Assembly: GCF_017301615.1 (NCBI RefSeq) | Contig: NZ_CP059066.1 | Coordinates: forward strand, 1,533,001 to 1,597,000 | Direction: 5' to 3' | From: Koleobacter methoxysyntrophicus | Lineage (GTDB): Bacteria > Bacillota > Thermosediminibacteria > Koleobacterales > Koleobacteraceae | DNA: 64,000 nucleotides | Shown: positions 44,169-53,203 of the stretch, piece after piece | How the letters are laid out: every line of letters begins with the position of its first letter | How positions within the stretch are numbered: the stretch's first letter is position 1 | Made by a program: the position numbers and the translations under genes | The notes under the pieces: generated by a model | Database searches by the model: none | What the model saw: the letters and a program-made list of their open reading frames with translations, nothing else | What the model was told of the DNA's origin: nothing

Positions 44169-44467
44169 GGTATTTCCCTTCCTAAATTACATAACATTAT
44201 ATAATATTACAATTTTTATACTGTTTAAAGAATATTTATTATATATTTCTCCATATTTTTTAAACCTCCTCTTTATTGATGGCTGATTAATTATGCCAGT
44301 AAATTTCTATAAAGGGATTAACCCTATGCATATTATACAATTATATATTTAAAAACAGGGCATATGCATAAAGGAATGATGCCTGTTAAACGTGAAATTT
44401 ATTGACATATTGAAAAATTTATTAATAAAAAAGATTGTGAAAATCTTGCATGGGGAGGATGGATAAA
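44169..44467. other. AT-rich spacer before the M29-like peptidase gene
   Basis: About 300 bases without a gene. A TTGACA occurs at 44402-44407, but I find only weak -10 candidates at the right distance. GGGGAGG at 44452-44458 is the ribosome site for the next gene. Confidence 0.45.
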
Positions 44468-45532
44468 ATGGATTTTGTCATAGGAACTGAAGGCAGGGAT
44501 GAATTTTTATTCTTGGAGGTTGCAAAAAGCGCGAAGAAGTTAGTGGAAGATGTTATGCTGGTTAAAACAGATGAGAATGTTGTTATTACTGCCGATACAT
44601 CGACAGATAAAAGGGTAGTTGACGCTACGGCAAGGGCTGTTTATGCAGCAGGTGGGGTGCCGACGGTGATATGGTATGAAACCAGACCTACGGCTGTTGT
44701 GGAACCGCCGGCTCCGGTAGCAGGAGCGGTTAAAAATGCAGATGTTTGGATCGAATACTCTTATGCATATATCCTGCATACCAATGCCTGGAAAGAGGCA
44801 TTAAAATCAGGTACCAGATATATTTGCCTTACGGGCATGGATGCCTTAATGATGGTCAACACTATAGGTAGGGTAGATTACCCGAAAATGCTGGAATTGG
44901 GAGAAAGACTGCGGCAGCTTGTCGAGTCAGCTGATGAGGTTATAATAAAAAGCCCGGCAGGCACAGACCTGACTGCCTACAACAGGGGGCGAAGGGTGAG
45001 ACAATCGGGGAAACTGGCCGATACACCGGGAGAACCCATCATGCTGGGTGGACAGGTTTCATGGTGTCCTGTTGAAGAGACTATAAACGGCAGGCTTGTT
45101 TTTGACGGAGCCCTTTGGCCGCCCGCTGAGATAGGCTTATTACGGTCCCCCGTAGTGCTGACGCTGGAAAAAGGGGTTGTAACCCGTGTAGAAGGAGGGG
45201 CCGAAGCCAAAACCTTTGAAAGGTGGCTGGCGGGATTTAATGACCCTACCATGTACCATTTGGCCCATTATTCGCTGGGGTTTAATCCCGGAGTAACGAG
45301 ATGCACCGGAAGGATTGTGGAAGATGAGAGGGTGTTCGGGTGTATAGAGATGGGGTTGGGGAGCCAGGGGCCCCAGATCGGAGGCAAGACATGGAAGAGC
45401 GCATCCCACACTGATGGTATAGTTTTGAACCCGACGATAATTCTGGATGGGGAAGTAATAGAAGAGGAAGGCAGATACGTTCATCCCGATTTGGTCCGAT
45501 TATGCAGGGACTTAGGGGTTCCGGGATACTGA
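44468..45532 (+). CDS. M29-like aminopeptidase / NicX-type metalloprotein
   Basis: A 354-residue protein of the aminopeptidase T (M29) superfamily, which also includes the ring-opening 2,5-dihydroxypyridine dioxygenase NicX. Visible late-domain blocks are HLAHYSLGFNPGV (~270), FGCIEMGLGSQ (~300) and SASHTDGIVLNPTI (~325), which hold Glu, His and Asp metal-ligand candidates. ATGs also occur at 44450 and 44459, but GGGGAGG nine bases before the ATG at 44468 decides the start. It is followed 45 bases later by an M20 peptidase, so a role in peptide or cyclic amide breakdown is likely. Confidence 0.8.
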   Translation: MDFVIGTEGRDEFLFLEVAKSAKKLVEDVMLVKTDENVVITADTSTDKRVVDATARAVYAAGGVPTVIWYETRPTAVVEPPAPVAGAVKNADVWIEYSYAYILHTNAWKEALKSGTRYICLTGMDALMMVNTIGRVDYPKMLELGERLRQLVESADEVIIKSPAGTDLTAYNRGRRVRQSGKLADTPGEPIMLGGQVSWCPVEETINGRLVFDGALWPPAEIGLLRSPVVLTLEKGVVTRVEGGAEAKTFERWLAGFNDPTMYHLAHYSLGFNPGVTRCTGRIVEDERVFGCIEMGLGSQGPQIGGKTWKSASHTDGIVLNPTIILDGEVIEEEGRYVHPDLVRLCRDLGVPGY

Positions 45533-45577
45533 TAACTAAATTGTAGTTTATCCATTAAGAATTTATGGAGGGGTATT

Positions 45578-46675
45578 ATGGATATGCACGGTATTGTAGA
45601 TTATTTCCTTGAGCTGGTTAAAATAGACAGCCCTTCGAAGAATGAAAGGGCACTGGCTGATAAATTGAAAAGGGATTTAATGGAGTTAGGTTTTCAGGTG
45701 GAAGAAGATGATGCCGGTTCGAAAGTTAACGGGAATGCGGGTAATATCATCGCACGTCTTAGAGGAAACGCCCAAAAGCCGACGATACTTTTCGGCGCGC
45801 ACATGGATACGGTGTCGAAAACCCCTGGAATAAAGCCGGTTATTAATAATGGAAAAATATTCAGTGACGGCACAACGATTCTGTCAGCTGATGATAAAGC
45901 CGGTATATGTGCTGTGATTCAGGGCATAAGATCAGCCCTGAAGGAAGGTGTGGAACACGGTGATATAGAAGTGGTATTTACAATATGTGAAGAAATAGGG
46001 CTGAAGGGTTCGAAGAATCTGGACGTCAAAAAACTGAAGGCAGAAATGGGTTTTATTTTGGACAGCAGCGGAGAAGTAGGGAAAATTATAACGAGTGCCC
46101 CTGCACAGAATAAATTCTATTTCAAGATCAAAGGGAAGCCTGCCCATGCGGGAGTTGAACCCGAAAAGGGCATAAGTGCCGTAAAGGTAGCCGGGGTGGC
46201 ACTTGCTAATATGAATTTTGGGCGCATAGACCAGGAGACTACGGCAAATATCGGAATAATAAAAGGCGGCAGTGCCACAAACATTATAACAGATTTAGTT
46301 GAAATGGAAGGGGAGGCCAGGAGCAGAAATGAAGAAAAGCTAGAGAAGCAGACGGAACATATGATTGAGGCAGTAAAGGATGCCGCAGAAAAGTACGGGG
46401 CTCAGGTAGAATACAGGGTTGATTCCTCATACCCTGCTTTTAAGTTTGATGAAAACAGCCCGATTGTAAGATATGCCGTGAGAGCTGTTGAAAAGATAGG
46501 TTTAAAGCCGCAAGCAGCTCCATCGGGTGGGGGGAGTGACGCGAATATCCTTAATGGAAAGGGTATTCCCTGTATTAATATGGGCTCAGGGTTTTTTAAC
46601 CCGCACTCCCCGGAAGAATGCATAACTATTGAGAATCTGGTCAATCTGAGTAAACTGGTCAAAGCCCTTTTGTGA
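45578..46675 (+). CDS. M20-family metallopeptidase (PepT-like)
   Basis: A 365-residue di-zinc peptidase. Metal-site motifs are present: FGAHMDTV (~72-79), SADDKAGICAVI (~109-120, bridging Asp), ICEEIGLKGS (catalytic Glu pair ~139-148) and a late His in NPHSPEE (~348). The lid domain (~180-290) has GKPAHAGVEPEKG. It most resembles the tripeptidase T-like branch of M20. It follows the M29-like gene and is translationally adjacent to a PucR regulator gene (one base). Confidence 0.9.
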   Translation: MDMHGIVDYFLELVKIDSPSKNERALADKLKRDLMELGFQVEEDDAGSKVNGNAGNIIARLRGNAQKPTILFGAHMDTVSKTPGIKPVINNGKIFSDGTTILSADDKAGICAVIQGIRSALKEGVEHGDIEVVFTICEEIGLKGSKNLDVKKLKAEMGFILDSSGEVGKIITSAPAQNKFYFKIKGKPAHAGVEPEKGISAVKVAGVALANMNFGRIDQETTANIGIIKGGSATNIITDLVEMEGEARSRNEEKLEKQTEHMIEAVKDAAEKYGAQVEYRVDSSYPAFKFDENSPIVRYAVRAVEKIGLKPQAAPSGGGSDANILNGKGIPCINMGSGFFNPHSPEECITIENLVNLSKLVKALL

Positions 46676-46676
46676 G

Positions 46677-48374
46677 GTGATATATGAATATGGGGTAACG
46701 GTAGAAGAAGCCTTGAAACTTCCTGCTTTTAAGGGCGCAAACTTGGTAGCCGGGGAAAAAGGGAGATTCAAAGTTATAAAATACGTGGATGTAATGGAGG
46801 TCCCCGATGCAGTAAACTGGGTAAGGGAACAGGAAATGCTCTTAACTACTGCTTACGCAATAAAAAATGATGCAAAAGCCCAGGAGGATTTGATTATAAA
46901 GCTGGCGGAAGTAAAAGCTTCCGCCCTGTGCATAAAACCGGGAAGGTTTATTGACAGGATTCCGCAAAAAATAATTAATCTTGCGGAAAAACTGGACTTT
47001 CCAGTTATCGAGCTTCCTCCGGAAGTTCCGTATATAGATATAATTAACCAGGTGTTGAGCCGGATTTTAAGCAAGAAAACATCCTTTCTTGAAACCATAA
47101 ATAAAATCCACAACACTTTGACTGATGCCGTACTTGAGGGCGGGGGTTTACAGGCTATATGCAGTAAATTGGCTGAACTAACGGGAAACCCTATAGCGAT
47201 ATTCAGCAGCAGCAGCAGGATAATTGCTTTTTCGGGTAAACAGGGAGAAATATGCCAGCTAACAGACCAGCTGCAGTTAATAAAAGAATACGGTAGATAT
47301 GATAAATGTGATAAACATAATGAGACCAATTCACCGTCAACAAGGATTCTGGAAAGCGAGAGAGGTAAGTTTATAATTACTCCTATTGTTATAGAAAGAA
47401 GGCTTTACGGCTTTTTGGTGATGTTCGGCTACAGCCACCAGGATAGCGAATTAAATATTAAAGCCCTGGAACAGGGTGCGGTTGTGGCTGCCCTGGAGTT
47501 TTTGAAGGACAAAAACGTCCAGGAGACGAAGAAGCGTATAATGAAGGATCTTATCAACGACCTGCTGGAAGGAAATATTTCAAATCCGGATGTACTGCAG
47601 GAGAGGGGGCGCTATTTAGGCTGGGATTTAAAAAAGGGTATGCAGGTAATGGTAGCGGATATAGAAGAACGGCACACCAGATATAACGGGAAAGAAGAAG
47701 GAAACATAGGAAACGTACAGGAGTTTAAAAACCCTCTTCTGGATATAGTTAAGGTTACTGTGAAAAAAATAGATCCCGGGTCAATAATTACAGATAAAAG
47801 CGAAAGGGTTGTTATACTTATAAACATACCTGATGATTACAGGAGATCCCCCAACAACCTGTACTCATATACAAAAGGAATAGCAGTGAATATTCAGAGG
47901 GAAGTTACTGCAAATTTAAATGAAGTTAACATAAATCTGGGCATAGGAAGGTATTATGGGGATATACAGAATATTTCAAAGGGCTATAAAGAAGCTTTGG
48001 AAGCCCTGAATCTGGGCAAGGGAATCCTCGGACCGGGTAAAGTCGTTCACTTCGATGACTTAGGTGTATATAAAGTAATGTTGGATGTATCCGATAAAAG
48101 AATCTTAAAAAACTTTGCTTTAAAATATCTGCAGCCCCTTATCGATTACGATGAACAGTACGGGTCTGATTTAATAACCACCCTTGAAGCCTATCTGAAA
48201 AATGACAAAAAGATTTCGCGAACGGCTGATGAGTTATTTATCCATAGAAACACAGTAAGATACAGGATAGACAGGATTAATGATATTCTGGGTGTGGATT
48301 TAGAAGACGGAGAAATGCTGTTTAATATATACTTCAGCCTTAAAGCCTTAAAGGTAATTGATTCAACATATTGA
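46677..48374 (+). CDS. PucR-family transcriptional regulator (first)
   Basis: A 565-residue activator. The N-terminal PucR domain is at ~5-125 (TVEEALKLPAFKGANLVAG, EMLLTTAYAI, LCIKPGRFIDRIP), a GAF/GGDEF-like middle follows, and the C-terminal HTH_30 is at ~515-555 (ISRTADELFIHRNTVRYRID). The start is GTG at 46677, one base after the peptidase stop, with no good separate ribosome site, so translation is probably coupled. PucR proteins respond to small nitrogen compounds. It lies between the peptidases and the OPT operon, and probably controls both or one of them. Confidence 0.9.
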   Translation: MIYEYGVTVEEALKLPAFKGANLVAGEKGRFKVIKYVDVMEVPDAVNWVREQEMLLTTAYAIKNDAKAQEDLIIKLAEVKASALCIKPGRFIDRIPQKIINLAEKLDFPVIELPPEVPYIDIINQVLSRILSKKTSFLETINKIHNTLTDAVLEGGGLQAICSKLAELTGNPIAIFSSSSRIIAFSGKQGEICQLTDQLQLIKEYGRYDKCDKHNETNSPSTRILESERGKFIITPIVIERRLYGFLVMFGYSHQDSELNIKALEQGAVVAALEFLKDKNVQETKKRIMKDLINDLLEGNISNPDVLQERGRYLGWDLKKGMQVMVADIEERHTRYNGKEEGNIGNVQEFKNPLLDIVKVTVKKIDPGSIITDKSERVVILINIPDDYRRSPNNLYSYTKGIAVNIQREVTANLNEVNINLGIGRYYGDIQNISKGYKEALEALNLGKGILGPGKVVHFDDLGVYKVMLDVSDKRILKNFALKYLQPLIDYDEQYGSDLITTLEAYLKNDKKISRTADELFIHRNTVRYRIDRINDILGVDLEDGEMLFNIYFSLKALKVIDSTY

Positions 48375-48629
48375 TAAAACCTATGCTTTGTTTTAATTGT
48401 GCATCAAATATAAATATTTCTCCGCAATTTTGTAATTGTATACTATACTGAACTTTATTAAATTTGATATAATTACAAAAACCACAGCTTTATCTTGTAA
48501 AATTAATGCTTTGATAAAGTGATGTGGCATTAGTATTGAATTCACTGGTAGGTAGGGTATTAAAGAAAGGAGGGATATATTTAAACTAAAAAGCTAAAAA
48601 CTCGATATTTCTAAAAAGGAGGAGTTAAA
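48375..48629 (+). promoter_or_regulatory. Leader region of the OPT-AroM operon
   Basis: 255 bases, AT-rich. It should contain the operon promoter. A TGGCAT-N5-TTGAA at 48525-48539 resembles a sigma-54 site but lacks the invariant GC of the -12 box, and TATAAT at about 48468 has no good -35. AAGGAGG precedes the ATG at 48630. Confidence 0.4.
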
Positions 48630-50276
48630 ATGTCGCAAAACGGTAGTAACGGTAATTTCGGCGATGCTTTATCAGGCGGCATGGGGCCTCAGATTTCCCG
48701 GGAGAAACTACCCGAAAAACATCCATCGGCCCTGAATCCTGCAATTTTAGTCCTTAACATCATAGTAGCGGTATTAGGTGCGATAATAGGGTTAGAGCTC
48801 ATAACTAGGCTGGGGATCAGTACTAATACATCAATTATAGGAGCCCTTATAGCGATCCTTATAGCCAGATTACCATTTGCATTTTTCAAACAGTTCAGAC
48901 AGGTAAACAGCCAGAACCTCATACAAACGGCCATTTCAGGGGCTACCTTTTCGGCGGCAAATGCCCTGCTTCTACCTATAGGTGTACCGTACCTGTTGGG
49001 TAAGCCGGAGCTTGTTATGCCAATGTTAATCGGAGCGTCTATCGCATTGTTAACCGACGCCACAATTATATACTGGATTTTCGATACTAAGATTTTTCCC
49101 GCTGAAGGCACATGGCCTCCAGGGATAGCAACGGCTGAAGCTATTCTGGCAGCGGCAAAAGGCGGTAAAAAAGCTCTGATGCTGGTTTACGGAACTATTG
49201 GAGGCATAATCGGCAAACATCTGGGTATCCCTACCGATGTCTTCGGTGTATCCTGGATCGGTAATGTTTGGGCTTTAACGATGTTCGGCGTAGGGTTAAT
49301 TATGAGGGGGTATTCACCCAGGTTTTTCGGGATAGATATTAACAAGTATTATGTTCCCCATGGTATCATGATAGGAGCCGGATTGGTAGCCCTCGTTCAA
49401 ATAATCATGATAATTACCAGGAAGGAAGAGAAAGGAAAGGAAGAGGTTAAATTTACTAGAACAAATACAGACCTGGGTAATGGTTTAGGAAAAGGCCTTG
49501 TAATATATTTAGCTGCAGCTCTTATCCTTGCAGTAGTGGGTGGCCTGATATCCCAAATGTCAACAGGTCAGTTCATATTCTGGATAATCTTTGCTGCCTT
49601 TGCTGCCATAGTATCCGAACTTATAGTAGGCCTTTCGGCAATGCATGCCGGCTGGTTTCCTGCCTTTGCTACAGCCCTGATTTTCCTGGTACTCGGGATG
49701 CTGTTCGGGTTCCCGCCCGTTGCCCTGGCATTGCTGGTTGGGTATACAGCAGCTACCGGCCCGGCGTTTGCCGATATGGCTTACGACCTGAAAGCCGGCT
49801 GGATACTAAGAGGCTCAGGGGAAGACCCTGAATTCGAACTAGAAGGACGGAAGCAGCAGTATATTGCAGAAGTAATTTCCTTCCTGGTTGCTATAGTGAT
49901 TGTAGGTCTTGTTTACAAGGTGTATTTCGCTCAGGACCTTTTTCCTCCAGTAGATAGGGTATATGTGGCAACCATAAAAGCAGGGACCGATATGCAGGTG
50001 GCCAGATACCTGCTAATGTGGGCCATACCCGGAGCCATAATCCAGTTTTTGGGCGGCCCGGCAAGACAGCTGGGTATTCTGTTTGCTACAGGGTTACTTA
50101 TTAACTATCCCATTGCAGGTATAACGGTGTTGGTGGGTATAGCAATACGGCTCATTACCGTTAAGAGATTCGGTGAAGAAGGCCAAAGACAGCTCTATGT
50201 TCTGGGGGCCGGATTTATTGCAGGTGCCAGCCTATACAGCTTCTTTATGTCAACCCTTAAACTGGGCAAAAAATAG
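48630..50276 (+). CDS. OPT-family oligopeptide transporter
   Basis: A 548-residue polytopic protein with about fourteen hydrophobic segments of the OPT (OPT/YSL) family: HPSALNPAILVLNIIVAVLG at the start (seen ~20-40), SGATFSAANALLLPIGVPYLLG (blocks ~100-120), FPAEGTWPPGIATAEAI (~150-165) and YDLKAGWILRGSG (~385-397). The family takes up peptides or metal-chelate complexes by proton symport. It begins a run of five further genes on the same strand (DUF917, DUF1177, AroM and others), so it is the likely entry point for their substrate. Confidence 0.9.
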   Translation: MSQNGSNGNFGDALSGGMGPQISREKLPEKHPSALNPAILVLNIIVAVLGAIIGLELITRLGISTNTSIIGALIAILIARLPFAFFKQFRQVNSQNLIQTAISGATFSAANALLLPIGVPYLLGKPELVMPMLIGASIALLTDATIIYWIFDTKIFPAEGTWPPGIATAEAILAAAKGGKKALMLVYGTIGGIIGKHLGIPTDVFGVSWIGNVWALTMFGVGLIMRGYSPRFFGIDINKYYVPHGIMIGAGLVALVQIIMIITRKEEKGKEEVKFTRTNTDLGNGLGKGLVIYLAAALILAVVGGLISQMSTGQFIFWIIFAAFAAIVSELIVGLSAMHAGWFPAFATALIFLVLGMLFGFPPVALALLVGYTAATGPAFADMAYDLKAGWILRGSGEDPEFELEGRKQQYIAEVISFLVAIVIVGLVYKVYFAQDLFPPVDRVYVATIKAGTDMQVARYLLMWAIPGAIIQFLGGPARQLGILFATGLLINYPIAGITVLVGIAIRLITVKRFGEEGQRQLYVLGAGFIAGASLYSFFMSTLKLGKK

Positions 50277-50363
50277 TTTGATTACAATTTAATAAACGGA
50301 TATACTACTTACACCGCAACCTTCTTTAGAGAATAGTATTGAAATCCGGGAGCCGGGGACAAA

Positions 50364-50400
50364 AGACTAAAACCTGCCCTTAACAGGCAGGTTTTAGTCT
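50364..50400. other. Perfect 15-bp hairpin between OPT and racemase genes
   Basis: AGACTAAAACCTGCC and its exact reverse complement around the loop CTTAACA. On the plus strand no T tract follows (GGAAG); on the minus strand TTTTG follows. It may stabilise or attenuate the operon mRNA. Confidence 0.7.
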
Positions 50401-50456
50401 GGAAGAAAAGATTAACGAAGGGAAATTTATAATCTAAAAGAGGGGAGAGACCGAAA

Positions 50457-51104
50457 GTGAAAACCTTTAAAATAGGATTGATTAGAGTCCTTACTACCGA
50501 TGACAGAGAGCTCTTAAACCGCCACGGCAAGATCCTTCAGGAAAATTTCCCTTTTTTTGAGGTCGAAAGCCGGTGTATTCCTGAACAATATACCGGGGTT
50601 CATTCGGAAGAAACCCACCTCAAAGCCGTTCCTAAAGTTGTAGACCTGGCTGTTGAAATGGAGAAGGAAGGCAAGGACGGGATAATCATAAGCTGTGCCG
50701 GTGATCCCGGGCTGGAGGAAGCAAGGCAGAAACTGAGGATACCCGTGGTGGGAGCCGGGGCTTCCACTGCATCAATAGCCCTTGGCTGCAGCAGAAGGGT
50801 TGGGGTGCTGAATTTAACGGAGCCAACACCTGAAGGGATGAAGCAGATACTCGGTAAACACCTTGTGGCAGAAGAAACTGTAGATGCTAGAAATACCCTT
50901 GAGCTGATGACCCTAGAGGGGATGGAAAGCGCAGTTCGATCTTCATTTAAGCTTAAGAGTTCTGGGGCAGAGGTTATAGCCCTGGCATGTACCGGTATGT
51001 CAACCATAGGTGCCGCAGCCAGGATAAAGGAAAGAATTGGTATACATGTAATAGACCCGGTACTAGCAGAAGGGATGGTTATGTGGAGTTTACTTAGATT
51101 TTGA
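50457..51104 (+). CDS. Asp/Glu/hydantoin racemase-superfamily protein
   Basis: A 215-residue protein with the two cysteines of cofactor-independent racemases, in IIISCAGDPGLEEAR (~75-89) and IALACTGMSTIG (~178-189), placed in the two half-domains. The nearest known functions are hydantoin and aspartate/glutamate racemases. The start is GTG at 50457 with a GAGGGGAG site. It is followed six to fifteen bases later by the DUF917 gene, a pairing reported in hydantoin-type catabolism, so racemisation of an amino acid derivative is a fair guess. Confidence 0.82.
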   Translation: MKTFKIGLIRVLTTDDRELLNRHGKILQENFPFFEVESRCIPEQYTGVHSEETHLKAVPKVVDLAVEMEKEGKDGIIISCAGDPGLEEARQKLRIPVVGAGASTASIALGCSRRVGVLNLTEPTPEGMKQILGKHLVAEETVDARNTLELMTLEGMESAVRSSFKLKSSGAEVIALACTGMSTIGAAARIKERIGIHVIDPVLAEGMVMWSLLRF

Positions 51105-51119
51105 CTGGAGGTGGTGAGG

Positions 51120-52193
51120 ATGGAGTTAACCAGAGAGATGGTGGAAGCGGCAGTATACGGAGGTGCCGTCCTTGGAGGAGGAGGCGGCGGCTGGATAGAC
51201 AGCGGCCTGGAACTGGGAAATCTGGCCTTGGACTACGGCCATCCGAAGCTTATTACAATTGATGACATACCGCCTGATGCGGTTGTTGTTACCGCTGCTG
51301 CAGTGGGGGCACCGGCTGCCAGGGAAAGATATGTGAAGCCCTATGATTATGTTAGAGCGGTGGAGATGCTCGCAGAATTGCTGGAGGGGTGTATAGACGG
51401 AATTATTACAAATGAAAACGGGGCATCCACAACAGTTAACGGATGGCTTCAGTCGGCGGTTCTGGGTATCCCTGTTATCGATGCCCCGTGCAATGGAAGG
51501 GCTCATCCTATAAGCACCATGGGGGCTATGGGCCTTACCCGGGTTGAGGATTATGTATCTGTCCAGGCAGCTTCGGGAGGCAACCCGAAAACGGGCAGAA
51601 GATTAGAGCTTACCGTAAAAGGGAATATCCATTACTGCAGCAATATTATAAGGAATATGGCGGTAGAAGCCGGGGGAATCGTGGCCGTGGCAAGAAACCC
51701 GGTAAAAGCCGAATATATTGCAAAAAATGGCGCTCCAGGAGCCATAACCCAGGCCGTACATGTGGGGCAGGAAATGATAAAGGCCAGACCTAAAGGCCCC
51801 AAAAGGGTTATTGAAGCTGCAGCCCGTGCTGTAGAGGGCGAAGTAGTTACTTGGGGTAAAGTCACAAAGGTTATTCTGGAAACAAAAGGCGGATTTGATG
51901 TTGGTGAGGTAGCAGTAAGAGATGGCAATATAGTCTACACCATGACCTTCTGGAATGAATACATGACCCTGGAAAAGGGAGAAGAGCGGATTGCTACCTT
52001 CCCCGACCTCATTATGACCCTTTCCATGGAAGATGCTACTCCCTTAACTACGGCAAAAATCAAAGAAGGTCAGGAAGTTGCCGTAATCAAGACCCACAGG
52101 AACAACTTGAAACTGGGGGCGGGGATGTTCGAAATGGAACTCTACAAAAGGGTGGAAGATACTATCAATAAACCTATATTGAAATATCTGTAA
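51120..52193 (+). CDS. DUF917 family protein (S-methyl thiohydantoin desulfurase-like)
   Basis: A 357-residue protein starting MELTREMVEAAVYGGAVLGG and a Gly-rich loop (GGGGGGWIDSG, ~17-28), the hallmark of DUF917. Other family blocks are DDIPPDAVVVTAAAVGAP and NENGASTTVNGWLQSAVLGIP. Members are found next to hydantoinases and some are annotated as thiohydantoin desulfurases; the reaction here is unknown. GTGs upstream extend the frame to 51111, but GGAGG eight bases before the ATG at 51120 decides the start. Confidence 0.88.
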   Translation: MELTREMVEAAVYGGAVLGGGGGGWIDSGLELGNLALDYGHPKLITIDDIPPDAVVVTAAAVGAPAARERYVKPYDYVRAVEMLAELLEGCIDGIITNENGASTTVNGWLQSAVLGIPVIDAPCNGRAHPISTMGAMGLTRVEDYVSVQAASGGNPKTGRRLELTVKGNIHYCSNIIRNMAVEAGGIVAVARNPVKAEYIAKNGAPGAITQAVHVGQEMIKARPKGPKRVIEAAARAVEGEVVTWGKVTKVILETKGGFDVGEVAVRDGNIVYTMTFWNEYMTLEKGEERIATFPDLIMTLSMEDATPLTTAKIKEGQEVAVIKTHRNNLKLGAGMFEMELYKRVEDTINKPILKYL

Positions 52194-52261
52194 AAAGTAA
52201 TTGTCTTACAAGTGCGGTTAAGGCCAAGAAAAGATGATATCTTTTAGAAAGGGTGTTTTGA

Positions 52262-53200
52262 ATGCTGAAACAGGTAATAGAGCTCTTTGATCTTTTAGAT
52301 AGCAGCAAGGCAAATGGCGAGGTTATTAAGGAACTCCTGCTTGAAAAAAATCAGAAAAACGTTATAGTTGAAAGCGTTCAGGGGGACAAGGGGAAAACGG
52401 ATTTCATTAAGATAAAGATCTCCGGCATAAAGGGCAAGGACAAAGGGGGAGATGCCCCTACCCTTGGAATAATCGGGCGTTTGGGCGGATTGGGAGCACG
52501 CCCGGAGCGGATTGGGTTTGTATCCGATGGAGATGGTGCCCTTACGGTACTAAGTGTTGCCCTGAAGCTTTCTGAAATGGCAACTCAGGGGGATCATCTT
52601 GACGGAGACGTAATAGTAACCACCCATATCTGCCCTGATGCACCTACGAGACCCCATGACCCCGTTCCCTTTATGGATTCCCCCGTTGATATATATACTA
52701 TGAACAAGCATGAAATAGATGCAGAAATGGATGCAATCCTTTCCGTTGATACCACTAAAGGGAACAGGATAATAAACCACAAGGGTTTTGCTGTATCCCC
52801 TACTGTAAAAGAAGGGTATATATTAAGGGTAAGCGAGGACCTGCTCGATATAATGCAGAACGTTACCGGTAAACTGCCCGTTACCTTTCCTATAACGACC
52901 CAGGATATAACCCCTTATGGAAACGGTATTTATCACTTGAACAGTATCCTCCAGCCTTCGGTGGCAACCAAGGCCCCTGTTGTAGGTATCGCCATCACCG
53001 CGGAGACCCCCGTTCCCGGCTGTGCTACAGGGGCAACCCACCTGACGGATATAGAGATGGCTTCCAGGTTCTGCCTTGAAGTCGCAAAAGCCTTCGGGAG
53101 AAAACAGTGCAGGTTTTTCGATGAACAGGAATTTTCAAGGTTAAAGAAGCTGTACGGTGATTTATCCCACCTTCAGACCTTCGGGAATATGGAGGAATAA
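52262..53200 (+). CDS. DUF1177 family protein
   Basis: A 312-residue protein that I recognise as DUF1177: GDAPTLGIIGRLGGLGARPERIGFVSDGDGA in blocks near residues 63-93, then TTHICPDAPTRPHDPVPFMDSP (~118-138) with several His and Asp that could bind metal, and VGIAITAETPVPGCATGATH late. No reaction is known. It typically travels with AroM and OPT transporters, as it does here. GAAAGGGTG precedes the ATG. Confidence 0.85.
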   Translation: MLKQVIELFDLLDSSKANGEVIKELLLEKNQKNVIVESVQGDKGKTDFIKIKISGIKGKDKGGDAPTLGIIGRLGGLGARPERIGFVSDGDGALTVLSVALKLSEMATQGDHLDGDVIVTTHICPDAPTRPHDPVPFMDSPVDIYTMNKHEIDAEMDAILSVDTTKGNRIINHKGFAVSPTVKEGYILRVSEDLLDIMQNVTGKLPVTFPITTQDITPYGNGIYHLNSILQPSVATKAPVVGIAITAETPVPGCATGATHLTDIEMASRFCLEVAKAFGRKQCRFFDEQEFSRLKKLYGDLSHLQTFGNMEE

Positions 53201-53203
53201 ATA

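Noticed and set aside
48525-48540. Sigma-54-like TGGCATTAGTATTGAA before the OPT operon
   Set aside because: The -12 box has GA instead of the nearly invariant GC, and no sigma-54 activator is adjacent; PucR regulators suggest a sigma-A promoter instead.
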